A DNA stretch of 64,000 nt from positions 15,250,001-15,314,000 of the forward strand of contig CM049308.1 of NCBI GenBank assembly GCA_026874595.1, read 5' to 3'. Position numbers and translations under genes: made by a program. Below, piece after piece: positions 23,206 to 38,104 of this stretch (position 1 is the first letter of the stretch; each line of letters begins with the position of its first letter). The notes under the pieces are model-generated. The model made no database searches and had not been told where the DNA came from. It saw nothing but the letters and a program-made list of their open reading frames with translations. Origin of the DNA: Sipunculus nudus. Taxonomy: Eukaryota; Annelida; Sipuncula; Golfingiida; Sipunculidae.

Positions 23206-24130
23206 GAAGCTCAGACATTAACTGCAGGATATATCACCGGTCGGGGGAACAAAATACATTGTAAAACGTTGACAGATAACACACGAAGATCACAAATATG
23301 TGTCGGAGGGTAAAACGTGAGGAAGTTATTGTAGAATAAAATATGAGGAAAACGCATGAGACTGTGTTGTTGGATAAAAATCAGGAACATAAGACATTGC
23401 TCAGTAAAACATGGGGAAAATAAGAGACTGTGTGTAAGATTAAACTCTATGAACATAATACTTTATTGCATGTAGGATGCAATATGAGGAAGATGAGATA
23501 ATGTGGAGTAAAACATGAGGAACGTTAGACTACATGTAGGAAGTTAGATGAGATACATACAACATTGTAAGACAAATACTGAGCACGTAAGACTGTAATG
23601 TGTGATAAAACGTAAGAAATACGAAACATTCAGGATAAAAGTAGAGAACGTAAGACTGTATTACAGGATCAATGCATAAGAAACATCAGATATAAGATAA
23701 TGCGATAAAATGCGAGAAACTCATATTGTAGAAAAAACAAAGGTACATATGATGCCATTGTGGGATAACACTTGAGGAACATCAGAATTTATTTGCAGGA
23801 TAAAATATAAGGAAGAAAATACTATATTGCTGGCTACAACATGAAGAACCCAGACGGTTGCAATATAGAAGAAATATCATCTTAAGTGTGCAGTCTCGCA
23901 TGTACGACATTAAACTGAATGGAGTCTGCATTGAGGGAAAAAATATTGTTGGCAGGATGAAAATTGGGGAAAACAGGGCTTTTTTGTAGAGTAACTCTGA
24001 CAAGACATCATTTTAAGACTGAATATGGTTGAAGAGCAAGGCATAAAGTGAGGAAACAAGGCTGTATTGTAGTATCAACGTGAGCAACAACAATGTATTA
24101 TTAGGTAATAAAAACCTGGCAAGAGCCAAG
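23206..24130. repeat. Degenerate tandem array, unit about 30-40 bp
   Basis: The phrase GGATAAAACATGAGGAACRTAAGACTGT recurs in altered form roughly every 30-40 bp, for example near 23307, 23332, 23371, 23402, 23472, 23503, 23602, 23632, 23702, 23762 and 23797. A weaker echo (GGCAAAACCTGAGGAAACA) lies at 24350. No two units are identical, so the array is old. Confidence 0.7.
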
Positions 24131-24399
24131 TGTCGTTATTAGATGACGGTAAACAAATACACATTACAGGATATAAATAAATCAACTTATAGTATAGAAT
24201 GTATCTCATTATCTATTCAGAAGGCGCCCTCAAGTGCAAGTTTCATTAAGCAAGAAGACTCAGAAAAAAGTGCAATGATTACATTGCCTACATGTGGCGG
24301 GGATTTTATCCATGTTACAAGCGGCCGTCTGTAACCTCGCTCTGGCGTGGCAAAACCTGAGGAAACACTACTGCTGCGGGGTCAAATAATCCAGAAACA

Positions 24400-27300
24400 A
24401 GACGGGTTTCGTAAATAAGTCATGTCTAATGGCCAAATGAACATTAAATAGTATTTTTTCACGGGTCGCTTTTTATGACTTACGGACAGAGAAATCCGTC
24501 AGTGTTCTTATATTTAGGAGATTAAGCGAGGCAGATGCTAAATTAATATAAATGCCTCCTTGGGCCCGTGCATAGAAACATATAAAAAATACAAGTAGAC
24601 AGCGGCAACATGTTGTAGGTAATGTAAATAACAAAATCCTGGATTTATTGGGATGACAGGTTATTTATATTCTTTTCTTCTCACTGGAGTCTGATTGTGC
24701 ACATTCCTTAATTAGCTCCAGTTCCGCTCAGTATCCTCTGAAACTTACTAACGCCCACCCAAAATTATCAATCTCTTTTTCGGAACAAGGGCCTGACTAA
24801 CAATGGACCGGTTTACTTTGATATACCAAGAAAACCTGAATAATTTTGCAAATGTGCAGGAGAGGATTTGGGTGAAAAACGGGCCATGGATATCGAAAAC
24901 GAGTAAAATTCTCCATGACAGTGTTTTTCGAAATAACATAAAAAAAATGTTTTTAAATCTTATGTTCTAGTACACATAACACGTGTTTACATAACACGAC
25001 ATAACATTCAAATTATAAGATTTACCCCGTTATCTGATACAAGGGTCCCACAAGTGGGGCTCAACTATGTAGTCGCGCTGCCATCTACGTGTTACATGAA
25101 ACTTCTGTGTGACAGGATATAAAATACGCAGAGACCAATCTTGGCCTCAGTTAATACCATCGTCAGACAGGGAAACCTTGAAGCCCAACAGCCTAGTATG
25201 TTGTCTGAAAATAATACAGAAAGATTTGGACTGACAGAGAAGTTTTTTATCTAAGTTTTAAAACCTTTCTATTTTCACTTCAGACTAATAAAAGGTGCTT
25301 GTAGCTTATTACCGCTCTTTATAGAATGACAATGAAGGAAACTAGATGACAGTATATACTATTTTATCAGAAAGCCATATCGATGCCTGGTAAGCTTGGA
25401 GTGGTAGACTGAATCACTTTGTGATCACGAAAGAGTTCTACATAGTGGTGGCTGACTTCGAAACCGAGGCCCAGTATCCATACGACCAGACTACGTCCTT
25501 TCGTATGTAGTTTTATTAGATCAATCACCCTGATAAGGATATGCGAAAAAAAGTCAATTACAAAACACTATATATGAATATAGTTTACTCGAGTAGGTAA
25601 CATGGTTCGATATAACCTGCTTGGTAAACTAATGACTTATCAAGCAAAGTTAAAGACTAGCAATATGTAATACACGGACGAATCTGCGATGTATTAGTGC
25701 ATAGTACCAAAATATTCAACCAGATGTCAGCACTCATATTTCTCCGACAATTTTTTACACAGGACCCAACATTAAATGAAAAAAAAACATTAGTAGAGCG
25801 TCCGAGTAAGGCTTATGAAGATAATGAATAATTTTCTTTTCTATTTTAAAATAGTAAATAATTTGCATAAGTACGCACCTCTTCATGTGATAACAATTAA
25901 TTAAAAATGCATCCATATGTAAAAACGGAAACCATAAGAACAGATTAACGTAGGTGAAAGTGTACCCTCACTCCAACCTAAAATAAACACAAATATTTTC
26001 TAGATAAATAAGAATTGTAAAACATAACAGTTAAGCATCCCGCCGAAATGAAACTGAATGTCACAATAATACCGATTATGCTCATATGTTTTCAAGTCTG
26101 TAGTTTAGTTATTGAGGTCAGACAATCATGTTTTACCTCCTTTTATATTATCATATAGCACAGGTAGCGATAAAAGTCTAATTACAACAGATTATGCTTC
26201 CACACTTCCTTAGGAAAAAAACACATTATTTTCTTTTTATTTTGCCACACCTTAGTATGGATTTTATCAAATGTTTTACGCTTGCTATGTTTAATGTGTC
26301 GTCTGCAGAGGGAATGATCAGCACGGTCAGTATAGGAATTCGCCCGAAAAACAGCTTATATTTAACTATTGTCATCATATTTGCTGGCCCTATTAAGTGC
26401 CTCCAGGTTTCATTCAGTTCTTGATTGAGTTCTTGATATAATCCCGTTCACAAAAACAAATCAACACTGTATACTTCCTCATCATTCCGGTTTTCCACGC
26501 ACAAACAAATCCAAGGGCTATCACAATTGCTAAAACCGAACTCAACTGTTAAAAATGTGCACTTGTTTTATGAAAATCAGGTTATGAAATCACCAATGTC
26601 TGTTGACTGTTATGTCTGTTTTCCTATATTATTTTGGTTTTTCGTTTATTTGTTTTGATGCCTAGGAACAAGATATCACAAAACGTTAAAATTTAAATAA
26701 CTTTTGTGGACAGAGACACGAAAGAGAACATTAAATTGAGTAAAATAAAGTGTATGATGTTACAGCGAGTAATGAAAAACTGACTGAAATTCGAATTATG
26801 AAACGGAAGAAAAACTAGATGTTTGCACACCGGACAGGCTTAAAATATACCCTGCACTGTCTTAATATTGTATAGTTTTCTTAACTCGTGTAGCTCCACA
26901 TACATACCTGTACTTTGGGCCCTGACGTAAGTCGTAACAAAGAAATAAGACGTACATGTCCAACATCCTGTAAGCCGACGAAACATTTTAATTGGTTAGA
27001 GATAATGAAAGTTTAATATTAAGGTTGTCACATACGGGCCCGTAGCTTTGCTGGAAGCACCTTTGATATTACATGAGGAGGAAGTCATTCACCTCAAATT
27101 GAACAAGTACTCTTGGTCTTTCTTGAGTTATTAACGTAGTGATATCTCATTTTAGTCTGGATTATATACTCATTTGAATCATGGCTCACGGCACTGCCCT
27201 TGATCGAGGTAAAGGTGAGCACATTAGGTTATATTTTAAAAGGGCCCATTCACCTTTAAAGCATGTTGAATTAGCATTAAAAAATAGCTTATTCTTTTTC

Positions 27301-30180
27301 AAATAAATCTGTGCTTGCCAAAACATTGCCTTGAATCCGTTTGCACCACTCCTGTAAACGAGTGTTAAAAACAGGGGACCGGGCGCGATCACAGATGTCA
27401 ACATAAACACAGCGCGTTGGGCCGTGTGTATCGCGGGGGCCTCAACACGTGTCAATCAGAACATGCCTGACTGGCTTGCTCCCCCCCCCCCCCAAAGGAA
27501 TACATGTTCCCGCTGGCTGAAACACCGTGTGTTGCGGCTCATATTCGGACCTCCTGTCATGCGGCCTCGTTATGCTTAACAGACACACGTGGACTGTATT
27601 TAAACTGGTATTGAGAAAGAACAGGCATAATATTGCTCCTGATTATGTCCCTTTAAGGAGATTTTAGAAGTGCACAAACATATAATCAAGAGATCCACAT
27701 AAAAATGCGTCCTAACGGGCCGACCTATTACTCAGTATATTTGCCCAAGGGACCAGGTTATCAAATACAGAGGCCTCTATATTTTGAGGTTGAATCATTA
27801 CCAGTTGATATCGAGTTTATAAATATACAGCTTATTTATATAATACGTACGTATTGTGAATGAAATTTATATATATGGATGTGATAGATCTGAATCACTA
27901 CGGCCAGTTTCGCCTCATCTGCTCATCAGGTGAATGAAGTTCAACTATTGATCATTTCTTTTTTTTTTTATAAATTCTTTTTCGCAAGCTTGGATGCCTT
28001 TGTTCCATGGCGACAGGTGGATACAATTTCGGGGCGTTTGTTCGGTAAGCTCTTTTGTCGCCTTGGATCAAGGGCTCCAACTATGTTACCTGCATGCGTG
28101 TCCACCAGAGGCGAATCCAGAAATTCGAGAACAGGGGGCGTTAATATTGAATTGACGGTTGATGGGAATTATAAATACTAAGTTCTTAATTTTTTGTTTT
28201 GTAAATTTAATATAACCATTATTAGTATTATTAGTAATATTAGTATCATTATTACTACGTCATATATTTTACATTATGGAAAGTATTGGTAAAATCTATA
28301 CAGGTATGTTTTAATGAAAGTTGTATATATTTACATGGAACAGGGTATGGGAGTGAGTGTCCTCCTCCCATATGGGGAAATTTGGCAATAAAATATGGGG
28401 AATATCCCTTATGGGGAAAAAGGACATTTTGACTCACACTTAACAAAAGATTATGAGGATTTTCTGTTCCTCCACTATTATTCTTTACATGTTTTTTGCA
28501 TAATGTATTCAAACTTAAGGGGATGGGGGTTAAGGTATGGCTGGCTTTAATATTCATATTTCCTCAAAATTAGTGTATAAACTGGAAAGTCCAAACATTC
28601 AATAGTTTGTAACATGTTGGTGTCAATGGTGAAAATGCTTATCTACGTTTATAACTTGCAACATGTCATCTTTTTAATGTTGTTCTCTTAGTAAAATATG
28701 TCAGACTTTGCATTTTACCGGCTTCTGTGGTCTTGAAAAAGCACATGCAGGACTCGAACAGCAGAACAGAGAGCGTGAGTTGGAGTTTCAGCCGAGGAGC
28801 CGTGAGATTTTTCATGGTCGACCAAGCCCAAGTTGAGCTATATGTAGGCCAATAGCGTGCCGCATTAACAGACGAATGCGATCGAGGGGGGGGGGGGGAT
28901 TTCTCGGTGTTATGAACAAGCAGAGTAAGATAACGGAAAGACTCTCTCAGAATAAAAATTTGGATTCTATCTCAATGGAGAAAATCAATCAGGTGTTCAT
29001 TAATGTTCTCATCTTATAAATTGGAAAGTGATAAACATGATAATCTAATCGCTAGGGAATAAAATGGATATATGAAAATTGAAAATTAATTTCGAATAAA
29101 TGGTAAAAAAATTCGATAAAATGAGAGATGTTTCAGCTCAACGAGGGGGGGGGGGGGGAGGCGTACTGCGGGCGACCCCTTGTGGACCCGTCACTGTTTC
29201 ACCTTCTTTAAAGGTGCCTGTTCATATTAGTTATACCTGAAACACAATGTTCTCTCTTAGAAATATAATTTTATCTGCCACATATCGTTCTAAAGCCAAT
29301 ACACAATAAAAAAAATTTGCACCGAACACGATCACTGGTCTGAAAATGTGAAGTGTTGTTTCATTTTGTTGTTGTTGAAAAACAAAACAGCTTTTCTCGT
29401 TCCGAGGCGCCTTGACGTAACAGTGACGTACTCCATTGTACAATGGGACTAACCATCCTTCCGCCAAAGTACAAAAACAAAACTCTTGTAAATAAGGATT
29501 ATGAGAAGGCCAGGACTAGATTCTGAATGTCAAACTTCTAAATCAAATTAAATTTTTCAAGAAAAAAACCTGTTTACATTGCTCATTCGCATGTTTACCA
29601 AATATTACTTATTCCGTTACGTTTTTACCGAAAAACATTAAATTAACTTTCATGTAATTTGGCTTGAAACAATTCTAATTAACACATTTTGACGGATTAC
29701 ATCTACTTATTCACTACATTTTATGCCTACACCACTCATGTATATAGAGGCCCCAGCGCATTGTGGGAAAGGAATTTTTTACACCCACAATTCCTAACCA
29801 GCTGAGTCGTACTCAGTGAGCGTGCGGGACGAAAGAGCTGAATCACGAATAGTTTACACGTTTATTATATATCTCTTGTCAAATTCAACCACTCGGGGTT
29901 ATGTCTTGAGCAGGAAATCGATATCTTTATGATAAACTGTTCGTTCCAAAAGTGGCATTCGGTAAATGTGTGTCACGACCTTAGTTATTTAAGATCAGGC
30001 TTTTTCCTTCAATGACATTTGGTCAAATAACAATGTAAAAAAAAAACGTTGAAAGCCAATAATATATGAGTCAGACTATAGTCACCAAACAACTTCTGAG
30101 GTAGATTTTCAGTTAGCAAAGCTTGTCTAGAAATGCATTACATGCCGGGAAGACGAACATACTAAAGCTCAGTGCGTACC
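24400..30180. other. Intergenic, no gene recognised
   Basis: Holds C or G runs at 27481-27493, 28886-28898 and 29145-29158, and short fragments that look like repeat ends (TTTAAAAGGGCCCATTCACC at 27236, CCAGAGGCGAATCCAG at 28105, CTTTAAAGGTGCCTGTTCA at 29208). The open frame 27930-28181 has a GTAAGC donor-like site but no partner exon. Confidence 0.4.
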
Positions 30181-30188
30181 GAAAGTTG

Positions 30189-30194
<6 letters not shown>

Positions 30195-30246
<52 letters not shown>
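30195..30246. repeat. (TA)n microsatellite
   Basis: About 50 nt of uninterrupted TA. Confidence 0.95.
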
Positions 30247-30248
<2 letters not shown>

Positions 30249-30507
30249 TTTATTGTATATATGTTTTTCCCTGAAGGCGAAAAAGGCCCTCAAAATACTA
30301 CAAGACTGAAAAGAAAACTATTACCTTTGACATGTCACTGTTGTGTCGTATAAGAAAACATAGACACCAATAACTTACGAGATTTTCCACTTTAATTCAC
30401 AGCGGACAAGCTCTTTGACACAAATAAAATAGCCTACTTACAAAAATGGTTTCTCAAATGATTTTATGATTGAAAGTTATTATATCCAGAATAAAAAGAA
30501 CAGAAAC

Positions 30508-30669
<162 letters not shown>

Positions 30670-31229
30670 AATTCTTAAAAATAAATATTTATGTAGCCTA
30701 TATGCTGGAATCTTTCCGCTGCCTCTGGTCACGCAGGCACCTAAGTACTGCGAATTGAGTATTAGACTGTATTTGCCTGTGGTATGAGTTAACTAAATAC
30801 CATGTTGATACAAGTGTGTTTTATATGGCCGCGAGGACGGGGATCCCAGTGATCCATATAACCCACTAATAACATAATGGTGCAAATTATGCAGTGACAA
30901 TAAAAAAATCAGCCAATTTGTGAGCTCCAAGCCCTGAGTTATGTTGTCATTTCTGATCACAAGCGGTCGTGTAGTTAAGACTGATGGGCTTGAAAGGGGT
31001 TTTTCATGTCGAGGTAATTAGCATAAATTAACATGGGATTCTCTTCGATTTTTCTCACAAGTCGCTAAAGGGTTTGCTGTGGATGCTGCCAACAAATCTC
31101 TGCACTATATCACTATTTTTTCACAAACACACTGCCCGCTTATTATGCAAAATACGAATAAATATGCAAATGAGGCAATAATAATGCATAGGGGTGAGTC
31201 ATGGGATTTAGGAAAAGGGGAATTGTTTG

Positions 31230-33420
<2,191 letters not shown>

Positions 33421-33746
33421 GATACCTGCCGACAGCCAATGGATGCTACTGGTTGCTTTAAAGGCCTACGGCTGTTCCACCAGCTATACCAATTCCTTTA
33501 CTGGTATCAGAAGTTATTCTTTCAAAAGAATTTTTTAACACTCCCTGCATGGTCGTCTATCACTAAATCTTCATATCACAAGGCTGGTATAATGGTTTTT
33601 CATTTAGTTACAGATTTACAAAACTCTTCAAGTTAAAACGACATTTTGATTTTTACCGATATGTTTAATTTAATTCGAACACCAATGGACAGTTCATAAT
33701 ATGTGTATTTGTATATTTTCATATCTTTGGTGAGACGACTTCATGA

Positions 33747-33923
33747 ATGGCAAAACTATCGAGAGAATCTAAAATTATCTTTAATAGTATTTACCAATGT
33801 AAAGTTCTTCGTCACATGAAAATCCTTATAAACCGTCCTTATACCTTTCCCATCAATGTCGAGGATGCATGTGATCAACTAATTCAACATTACGCCAGGA
33901 AACTTAATAAGTCAAATTTTTAA
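33747..33923 (+). CDS. 58-codon open frame, possible small gene or gene fragment
   Basis: ATG to TAA with an in-frame TGA directly before the ATG. The product starts MAKLSRESKIIFNSIYQC and continues KVLRHMKILINRPYTFPI, VEDACDQLIQHYARKL. Amino-acid use is balanced and protein-like, with a predicted helical end, unlike neighbouring chance frames. It stops 3 bp before the start of an inverted-terminal element at about 33926. No family recognised, no splice sites evident. Confidence 0.3.
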   Translation: MAKLSRESKIIFNSIYQCKVLRHMKILINRPYTFPINVEDACDQLIQHYARKLNKSNF

Positions 33924-33925
33924 GG

Positions 33926-34668
33926 ATTACGCTGTGTTTCAGTGTCCGCATATCTGCTTATATGCGTGAAAAATTGCTCGTATGATATCTTTAAACTGTC
34001 GTGTTTCCATGTGTCCGTCAGAGTTTATGCGTTTATGCGTATACGGGTGAAACTCGTTACAGGAGACCTCGTCACGCATTGGATCTGCGTTGATCTAAAG
34101 GAACAGCCGGTAGGGCATATAAAGTGTTGTCAACCTAGCTTTCTGTGGTTAGACCTGCTAAATCCGTCTTAAGCACTTTATACTTATACCAGTTCCAGAA
34201 GCGGATCCATGGGGGAGGGTCCACGGGGTCCGCCCCCCCCCCCCCTTTTTTTAGGTTGACGCAGCTTTATTATAAGGGTTTCAGACCAATTTTTTGCGGG
34301 CTGGACCCCCCCCCCTTTCCCGACCCGCGGACTTTTATTCAGGGTTGTCATCAGTCCTCCTGTGTTGGACCTCTCCTTTTCCTAAATCCTGGATCCGCCC
34401 CTGAGTTTTCTCATATATATTTTGCGCGAAAGAAACACAACGATTTTCACGTATATATCGATATATACGCATAAACGTACACATCGAAACAGCTATTTTT
34501 TATGCATATCCGCGCACAAGGAAACATGGTTATTTGAACGCATATACACATATGCGTATGCATGGACAGTTTTTTTTCATGCATATATGTATAAAATGGA
34601 CACACCGCTATTTTTCACGCATATTCGCATACATATACGCGCATGTGGAAACACAGCTACGCGCATGA
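33926..34668. mobile_element. Element with iterated inverted termini (GCATATACGCG / GAAACACAGC words)
   Basis: The left end (about 33926-34062) reads ACGCTGTGTTTCAGTGTCCG then CATAT-GCGTGAAAAATTG. The right end (about 34430-34668) is its inverted match with four to five tandem ~40-45-bp versions of CGCATATACGCGCATGTGG, AAACACAGC and TATTTTTCACGCATAT. This fits a fold-back or MITE-type element whose terminal repeats have been tandemly amplified. Confidence 0.6.
34196..34403. mobile_element. Nested mini-element with GGCGGATCCAGG termini
   Basis: Left end CAGAAGCGGATCCATGGGGG, right end CCTGGATCCGCCCCTG, inverted with few mismatches. It contains C runs at 34233-34245 and 34307-34314. It lies inside the larger inverted-terminal element. 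Fragments of the same ends occur at 15680, 28105 and 32965. Confidence 0.6.
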
Positions 34669-35510
34669 CTGAGATGAAGTACACAGTAATCTCTTGGCAC
34701 AGAGAGAATACATTATAGGACTGCTAATACGATTGTCTAATACTAGCTAACGTTATGCATTGCTAAGCGACGGGAGGCCCGTAAATTCCCGCCATATCTA
34801 GTTTAAACAGGAAAAAGGTGGCAGATTAATATGACAGGTGTCTACAATCAATCAAATAGCATGTATTTTACATCAGAAACAACGGGTAAACCTCGGCTGC
34901 CGATGATGGCTGCCCAGGTCCCTGAGCTCCAGTACAGTCTCATCGTGTCCTTTGTTCGTCCAGTGCTTCACTGGACTGGTGCGAACATGACATTTTTGTG
35001 ACAAAAACGGCCCGACAACATTAAATGTCTGCCTCAAATCCAAAGGTCAACCTGCCAATATATCTAATTCAGGATTAATAACTGGATAGATCACAATATA
35101 TGATGGGATTGAATTGCAGAAGTCAAACTAAGGGTATCATAAAGTTTTTTTCAGCAGGGGCAGAATTAGAGAGGGCGAAGTGATCGCGAGTCATCTGTTT
35201 TTCGACCAAAAAAAATCTGAAAATAGAATAATCTATGTTTAATATAGAAAAAAAAGCCACATTTAGCGTCTGGTACCGTTTTCTTCCCTATATATTCTTC
35301 CTTATATTCTTGCATTACCGGTACCCTTGTTGACCTGTGCCACGGCGTATGATAAATGTGTGATATCAATTTTGATGTTTACCAAGATTTTGTATTCCTG
35401 GTTTCCAGCTCTACGTTGTGGTATACCAATTAATTATATGAACCGATGATTAGTCATTGTTACCCATAATAGATTAAATTTGTTGCATTTTTGCATAAGA
35501 ATTAAATCTA
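34669..35510. other. Intergenic, nothing recognised
   Basis: A small perfect hairpin TCCAGTG/CACTGGA lies at 34959-34975. No supported exon. Confidence 0.35.
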
Positions 35511-35514
35511 ATCT

Positions 35515-35821
35515 TGTGCAGGGAACAGTTGATAACTTGTGCAGCGAACTGTTGATCAATGATAACCCGGCCGTTCATTTGACCTGTGCAGCGAACTGTT
35601 GATCAATAATAACCCGGCCGTTCATTTGACCTGTGCAGCGAACAGTTGATCAATGATAACCCGGACGTTCATTTGACCTGTGCAGCGAACAGTCGATCAA
35701 TGATATAACCCGGCCGTTCATTTGACCTGTGCAGCGAACAGTTGATCAATGATAACCCGGCCGTTCATTTGACCTGTGCAGCGAACAGTTGATCAATGAT
35801 AACCTGGCTGTTCATTTGACC
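35515..35821. repeat. 47-bp tandem array, six copies plus a partial
   Basis: From 35538 six units of 47 bp (one with a 2-bp insertion) carry TGTGCAGCGAACAGTTGATC and CCCGGCCGTTCATTTGACC. Differences between copies are few (ACTG/ACAG, CCGGCCG/CTGGCTG), so the array is young. A shortened unit precedes it. Confidence 0.95.
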
Positions 35822-37440
35822 TTTCAGTATGATCTGCAATTAAGACTGCATTTACACCGGCAACATTTTAAATATAATTCTATACAGCAGATCTGACAGT
35901 AGTATAGCCGGTACATAAACTTATCGATTAATAATCAGTATTATTATCAGAATTAATAAATATAGAATTATCAGAATATCAGTAATTTTAAATCAGTATA
36001 TGTACAGGTAGATAACGTGACATATATACATACAGAAAATACCTTGCATACCTTGATATGTTGTGAAGACCCATGAAAAAAATCTAAAATACCTTTAACT
36101 AAAGAAAGCCGACCATAAATGATATAACATTTACTCCAAACTGTTACTTGTCGTGTTCTTACCTCACATTATAATCTCTCCACCTGGTTTCTTAACTGCT
36201 AAAACGTGACTTGTTGAAGAGAAGATAACTATGGAGCCAAACATTACATAAACCCGTAGCGATAGCCTTTAAGGTCTTCCTTGTCAAGCAGTGTCATTTA
36301 ATGAGTCTTGAATATGGTTACAGACAATCAGAAGTCTTTGATTGTGGTCAATGGTATTTTTATCAAAACAGCCAAAAGAGTGGTTTGCAGTTTGAAAGTG
36401 TACCTTATACTATATGAAAATGGGGGCAAATGAAATAAAGGATTCATTCAAAATTAAGAACTAATAATTAAGAAATAATTCAATTGAGATTTCATGCTTA
36501 ACTAAGTTTCCCAAGACAGAAAGAGGGACCCTATTTCCTAAATAATAAATGCAAGCTGGACCATCCTCCATCCCCGTCAGTCATGATCAATAATGATGAC
36601 CTTTTGCTTAGGCTATTCTTGGTATCCAAATTGCCCTCCTTTAAAAAAAGTCTCTGTCACCCTGAGAAAAAAATTGTTATTAAATTTTTGTACTGATTTT
36701 GTTAATATACTTACATTACAGGGAGGAGAAGAGGGGACGAGGAATGACCCTAAGAGCCACCAAGGAAAAGTAAAACTTGCTGTATAGAATAATTCCTCAA
36801 TGACACAGTGATGTCACAGAATAGACCAATAAACTCTCTATTAAGAATTTAAGCCTCTCTCGTAAGGAGGGGAGGTTTATACAGGTTGACAAATTTATTT
36901 CTAAATCATTATTTGGGTCAAAATAGTTAGACCTCAGTTCTTAAGACCATACCTGCCATATCAAATTCCATCATTTTCACTCTGTTGTGATTATCAGAGG
37001 GATGTGCGTGTACATGTGTGTGTGTGTGGGGGGGGGGGGGGGGTTGGACCCTTCCAGTGATCACACAGTGATTGAACACTTCTAGTATGGTGATACCTAA
37101 AAATTACAACCACCAATCGGGACCTTGAGACAATTGGTCTAATTTTCAAGATGGTCAAAAAGAATTGGGACCATGAAAAAGTGGTCATTATTTTGAGGTG
37201 GTCACTAAACTGAGGTGTTTGTTAATTGAGGTTGTACTGTATATACCTACTTCAGAACTGAAGCTTAAAAAAACTACATTCACATTCACATCATACACAA
37301 TTGAATCATAGCCAAGCAAGGTGACCAGAGGTCATTTCCGTCAAGTTTGTGTATCCATTACACAAACAAAACCTACTACACATTTAACCCTTGGGATATA
37401 GTGACGAATCATTCTAAATAACAAATAAAAGGTTTTGACA
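35822..37440. other. Downstream flank of the PPP1R36-like gene
   Basis: No exon seen. A TG/G run lies at 37016-37043. The block 37045-37245 repeats GGTCACT / TTGGTC phrases and ends GAGGTTGTACTGTA, typical of the ends of degraded DNA transposons. Confidence 0.4.
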
Positions 37441-37911
37441 TCTTGTTTATTTCATAAAGACATTATAAAACAAAATGTTCAGCTGTTACACTGGCTTTTA
37501 TCAATATATTAAAATACAGTGGATCACACATTCTGCAACATGTTAAACAAAGTGGATTTAAACATAATATATCAGTGATGCATAAGATATCAAATTTTGA
37601 ATGATATGCTGCTTAAATGTGTCTGTAGGAGCAGGAATATAATGGGAAAAGACACATCTTTGAAAAATGTAATAGACAATATAGATAAAATCTCTCTATA
37701 ATTATACAGTGCTTAAGTTTAAGGCTGGTATCCAAGGAATAGGATTTTTTAATATATATATGAACTCATGAATATGAATAGATGATTAAAACACACTCAA
37801 AGTTCATATAAAATATATCCTAAATCTCACTGATGTGTCCAACAGAAATACCAGCTCACAGAAGTTGATATGTTGACACAACCCTCTATGAAGTTAATAT
37901 GAAATAGTATG

Positions 37912-37917
37912 TTTATT
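37912..37917 (-). terminator. Candidate poly(A) signal of the PPP1R36-like gene
   Basis: AATAAA on the minus strand, about 115 bases after the stop codon. A second AATAAA at 37446-37451 would give a longer 3' UTR of about 580 bases. No transcript evidence separates them. Confidence 0.45.
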
Positions 37918-38030
37918 TAAAATTAAGTAGAAACTGCCCTGGAAGAAAGAAGTGAGTGCATAGAGCAAAAATGCATAGGGAGTGAATGAAAATGGTTTAA
38001 TGGAAAAAGGCAGTACAAGTTGTAGTTTCT

Positions 38031-38104
38031 TTAATCCTCGTCAGATGGCACCTCTGTTGTGATTTGAGAAATCCCTGTGGTTCTTCTTGTATCATGCCCG
38101 TCAC
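38031..38104 (-). CDS. PPP1R36: PPP1R36-like terminal exon l
   Basis: Acceptor TATTTTAAG. Encodes DGHDTRRTTGISQITTEVPS followed by DED and TAA at 38031-38033. A poly(A) signal follows at 37912-37917. Confidence 0.75.

Noticed and set aside
30123-30353. 76-codon plus frame with a Tyr-Ile repeat
   Set aside because: Produced by the TA microsatellite. The flanks have no coding signal.
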